DNA from: a candidate division BRC1 bacterium ADurb.Bin183
GTDB taxonomy: Bacteria; Sumerlaeota; Sumerlaeia; MWCT01
Assembly: GCA_002070185.1 (NCBI GenBank)
Contig: MWCT01000010.1
Location: 1 to 64,000 of the forward strand
DNA length: 64,000 nucleotides
Reading direction: 5' to 3'
Positions 61,417-64,000 of this stretch are shown piece by piece. The number at the start of each line of letters is the position of its first letter. The first letter of the stretch is position 1. Made by a program: the position numbers and the translations under genes. A model generated the notes under the pieces. The model was not told the origin of the DNA. It made no database searches and was given only the letters and a program-made list of their open reading frames with translations.

Positions 61417-64000
61417 ATGGGACGCCTTTGTTATTCTTTTTTTAAGCAAGTCCGTATCCAGCGATTTATTTTCATCGCCTTAGTTGTTTTGGCGCAGGCA
61501 GGGCTTATATTCAGCCAGTCGTCCCCCAAACCCATACATGCCGACGAACATAAAACTATCCTGAAATTCGGCGGCGATCACAATTATCCCCCCTACCTTT
61601 TCCTCAAAAATAATGAACCGTCGGGCTTTGACGCCGATTTAATCAGAGAAATTTCCAGCGTGATGGGCATCGAAGCCGAAATCCGCCTTGCACCTTGGAA
61701 TGATGTTCGGCATGCCCTTGATGCCGGCGAAATAGACGTCATTGCGGGTATGGTTTATACAGAGGAGCGCGAACAAATTTATGATTTTAGCATCCCTTAC
61801 AATATGATAACGATGGATTTATTCGTGCGCGAGCGTTCAAAAATCCGTTCGCTTGATGACGCCCGCAACAAAGAACTGATAGTTCAAGAAGGCGGTGTCA
61901 TGCACGATTATTTAATCAAACAAAATCTGGCGAGCCGAATTATTACGCAAAAAAACGTCCCAGATGTTTTGCGGCTTCTTTCCTCGGGCAAATATGACGC
62001 CGCCTTTGTCAACAGGATTCAGGGACAATACTTTATACAAAAATATTCTTTATCAAATATCTTTCCCCTCGGTGAAAAACTTCAACCGAGCGACTATTGT
62101 TTCGCTGTAAAAAAAGGCAATGCGGAGACTATTGCCCGACTCAACGAAGGTTTAAACATCATCAAGGCGACAGGGAAATACCGCGAACTCTATGAAAAAT
62201 GGTTTGGCGTTTACGAAAAGAAAAACCTTTGGATTGTCATGCGATATTTTATCTGGGCATTATCTGCGGTTGCCGCGCTTCTTGCCATGAGCGTGGTTTG
62301 GACATGGGTGCTGCAAAGGAAGGTCAAAATCCGCACCGCAGAACTCCGTCAAGTTATTGACCTTGTTCCCCATATGATATTTGCCACCGATAAAGACGGA
62401 CGTTTTCTTTTAGTCAATCGCGCAATGGCGGAATTTTTCGGGAAATCCATTAATGAACTTACTGGCGTCTCGTTGACGGAGTTCTTTCACAACAAGAGCC
62501 AAGCGCTTGAGTTCCTTAAAAAAAATCTCTCCGTGATTGAAAATGGACACGGCATGTTCAACCCCGAAGAAATCATCGAACGACAGAACGCCGCCCCAGC
62601 TTTTTTTCAGACAACCCGCATCCCCTTCACGCCAACGATTTCACGAAAAGCCGCAGTCCTTGGCGTTGCTGTGGATATCACAGAACAGCGAAAAGCCATT
62701 GAAGCCAGACAGGAGAGCGAAGAACGCTTTCGCGCCGTCTTTGAAAAAGCCGCCATCGGCATCGCTCGCAGCGGGCTTGACGGGCATATCCACGAAACGA
62801 ATAAAAAATTTCAGAACATAATGGGTTACTCTGCACAGGAACTTGCATCAATGAGAGTAGAAGACATTACCCACCCCGACGACATGGAGCAGGAACGACG
62901 TATGGTTTTGGAAACTATTAAAGGCAAACGCGAACACTACAGCTCCGAAAAACGCTTCATCCGCAAAGACGGGCAAATCGTCTGGGCATATCTTACCGTT
63001 TCCCTTATCAGAGACACACACATGCAGCCCCGTTTTGTAATCGGCATGGTCGAAGATATCACAGACCGCAAACGGGCGGAGGAACGCATTCAATACGACA
63101 CCCTGCACGATTCCTTGACGGGACTGCCCAACCGTGTCCTTTTCCTTGAACGCCTTGACCGCGCCATAAACAAAATGCGCCGCGCTCCAAACTATCATTT
63201 TGCCGTGCTTTATCTTGACCTTGATGATTTTAATAAAATAAACGACAGCCTTGGGCATTTAATCGGCGATGAACTGCTTTTATTGCTTGCACGGCGCTTG
63301 CTCTCCATTCTCGGTCCAGACGACACAATAGCGCGGCTTAGCACGGATGAATTCGCCATCCTTCTCGACGCCATGCCCAAACCATCCCATGCCATTGACG
63401 CCACACAAAAGATTTTCGATAGCATCAGCGGCGGTTTTAACGTTTCCGACCACGACATCCACATCTCCGCAAGCATCGGCGTTGTGCACGGAAACACACG
63501 AACGGACATCGCTCAGGAATATCTCCGCGATGCAAGCACCGCCATGTACGAAGCCAAACACCTCGGCAAAAATCGCCATATCGTTTTCGACCCATCCATG
63601 CACGAAGCCGCGGTTTTTCGCCTCACGTTGGAAGAAGAGATGCGCAGCGCCCTCCGCAAAAAAGAGTTTATCATCCATTACCAGCCGATTATCGAACTCA
63701 AAAGCGGGCTGCTAACCGGATTTGAGGCGCTGGCGCGATGGGCGCATCCGGTGAAAGGCATGATCCCGCCCGACGTCTTCATTCGCCTTGCAGAGGAAAC
63801 AGGGCTGATTGTTCCCCTTGAGGATTTCATTTTCGAAACCGCCTGTCGTCAAGTTTGTGAATGGCGTAAAAAATGGGGAAGAAACATTGACCTCCATCTC
63901 AATCTCTCCGTCCGCCAGTTCTCAAACCCGGAACTTGATAAAAAACTCGAACAAATTATTACGGACACCGGACTTGCGCCATCTTCCGTGCAAATTGAAA
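61417..64000 (+). CDS. Sensor with periplasmic solute-binding domain, two PAS domains, GGDEF-like and EAL domains (3' end outside window)
   Basis: The frame runs from ATG 61417 past the window end (861 complete codons). Order: N-terminal anchor/signal helix; SBP_bac_3-type amino-acid-binding domain (about 45-265); membrane helix (about 275-300); two PAS domains (about 310-430 and 440-550); GGDEF-type domain (about 560-725); and the EAL domain start, with F-E-A-L at 769-772. The GGDEF signature is S-T-D-E-F (642-646), so cyclase activity is probably lost, and the EAL part may act as the c-di-GMP phosphodiesterase. A periplasmic ligand likely controls it. Its start lacks a strong ribosome site. 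Confidence 0.88.
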   Translation, partial: MGRLCYSFFKQVRIQRFIFIALVVLAQAGLIFSQSSPKPIHADEHKTILKFGGDHNYPPYLFLKNNEPSGFDADLIREISSVMGIEAEIRLAPWNDVRHALDAGEIDVIAGMVYTEEREQIYDFSIPYNMITMDLFVRERSKIRSLDDARNKELIVQEGGVMHDYLIKQNLASRIITQKNVPDVLRLLSSGKYDAAFVNRIQGQYFIQKYSLSNIFPLGEKLQPSDYCFAVKKGNAETIARLNEGLNIIKATGKYRELYEKWFGVYEKKNLWIVMRYFIWALSAVAALLAMSVVWTWVLQRKVKIRTAELRQVIDLVPHMIFATDKDGRFLLVNRAMAEFFGKSINELTGVSLTEFFHNKSQALEFLKKNLSVIENGHGMFNPEEIIERQNAAPAFFQTTRIPFTPTISRKAAVLGVAVDITEQRKAIEARQESEERFRAVFEKAAIGIARSGLDGHIHETNKKFQNIMGYSAQELASMRVEDITHPDDMEQERRMVLETIKGKREHYSSEKRFIRKDGQIVWAYLTVSLIRDTHMQPRFVIGMVEDITDRKRAEERIQYDTLHDSLTGLPNRVLFLERLDRAINKMRRAPNYHFAVLYLDLDDFNKINDSLGHLIGDELLLLLARRLLSILGPDDTIARLSTDEFAILLDAMPKPSHAIDATQKIFDSISGGFNVSDHDIHISASIGVVHGNTRTDIAQEYLRDASTAMYEAKHLGKNRHIVFDPSMHEAAVFRLTLEEEMRSALRKKEFIIHYQPIIELKSGLLTGFEALARWAHPVKGMIPPDVFIRLAEETGLIVPLEDFIFETACRQVCEWRKKWGRNIDLHLNLSVRQFSNPELDKKLEQIITDTGLAPSSVQIE

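Noticed and set aside
1..64000. tRNA, rRNA, tmRNA, CRISPR arrays and insertion sequences
   Set aside because: I looked for cloverleaf arms with T-loop sequence, regularly spaced direct repeats and transposase-like frames and found none I could support.

Overview
The window looks like part of the chromosome of an uncultured, strictly anaerobic or microaerophilic, Gram-negative-type bacterium of roughly 50% GC. It has two cytoplasmic group 3 [NiFe] hydrogenases. Many secreted or lipoprotein products carry beta-helix, FlgD-like Ig, glycosidase-like and TPR domains. There is also a TMTC-like membrane TPR protein, a Ser/Thr kinase fused to TPRs, and a partner-switching regulatory set. This mix is typical of candidate phyla such as Sumerlaeota, Hydrogenedentota, Omnitrophota or the 'Aureabacteria/Abyssubacteria' type. 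That placement is inference only: no rRNA or tRNA gene was found to fix the taxonomy.

Layout. 1-5552 (+): an Mvh-type hydrogenase operon, with an MvhD tail, a 2Fe-2S/2x4Fe-4S subunit, a fumarate-reductase-like flavoprotein, small and large hydrogenase subunits and a maturation protease. 5567-8030 (-): a MarC-type membrane protein and a pyrroline-5-carboxylate dehydrogenase. 8220-13151 (+): a structured leader with an attenuator, infC starting at an ATT codon, rpmI, rplT, pheS and pheT, facing smpB. 13684-18762: two envelope proteins sharing an N-terminal module, with an AT-rich broken gene between them. 18772-23450 (-): a group 3b (sulfhydrogenase type, HydBGDA) hydrogenase operon with its own protease and a HypA-like protein lacking the zinc finger, preceded by a near-perfect Rex operator. 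23496-24450: a non-coding stretch, a 38-residue histone-H1-like peptide and a candidate structured RNA. 24481-36087: sugar transferase, lone ABC ATPase, rpsU, DRG-like GTPase, ferredoxin-like protein, secreted glycosidase-like protein, nth and a 1335-residue beta-helix protein. 36234-42858 (-): SpoIIE-type phosphatase, STAS antagonist, RsbW-like kinase, GAF histidine kinase and TPR-Ser/Thr kinase. 43147-47124 (+): hisZ, two different hisG paralogues and hisS. 47121-55572: GH38-family protein, small coiled-coil protein, large multi-domain secreted protein and TMTC-like protein. 55574-60135 (-): ptsH, ptsI, a GltD/PreT-like oxidoreductase and proB. 60136-64000: a palindrome-rich intergenic region, a lipoprotein metallophosphoesterase and a periplasmic-binding/PAS/GGDEF/EAL sensor that runs off the end.

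How the parts fit. The two hydrogenases would link H2 to NAD(P) and to a low-potential iron-sulphur/flavin module, with the NAD(P)-linked one plausibly under Rex (NADH/NAD+) control. The partner-switching set and the c-di-GMP type sensor handle signalling. The secreted proteins suggest polysaccharide or glycan binding and turnover. The most unusual item is the hisZ-hisG-hisG-hisS block. The first hisG paralogue has lost the PRPP-binding loop but keeps the N-terminal A-L-P-K-G motif, and the second shows the opposite pattern. This suggests either an obligate hetero-oligomeric ATP phosphoribosyltransferase or a repurposed pair.
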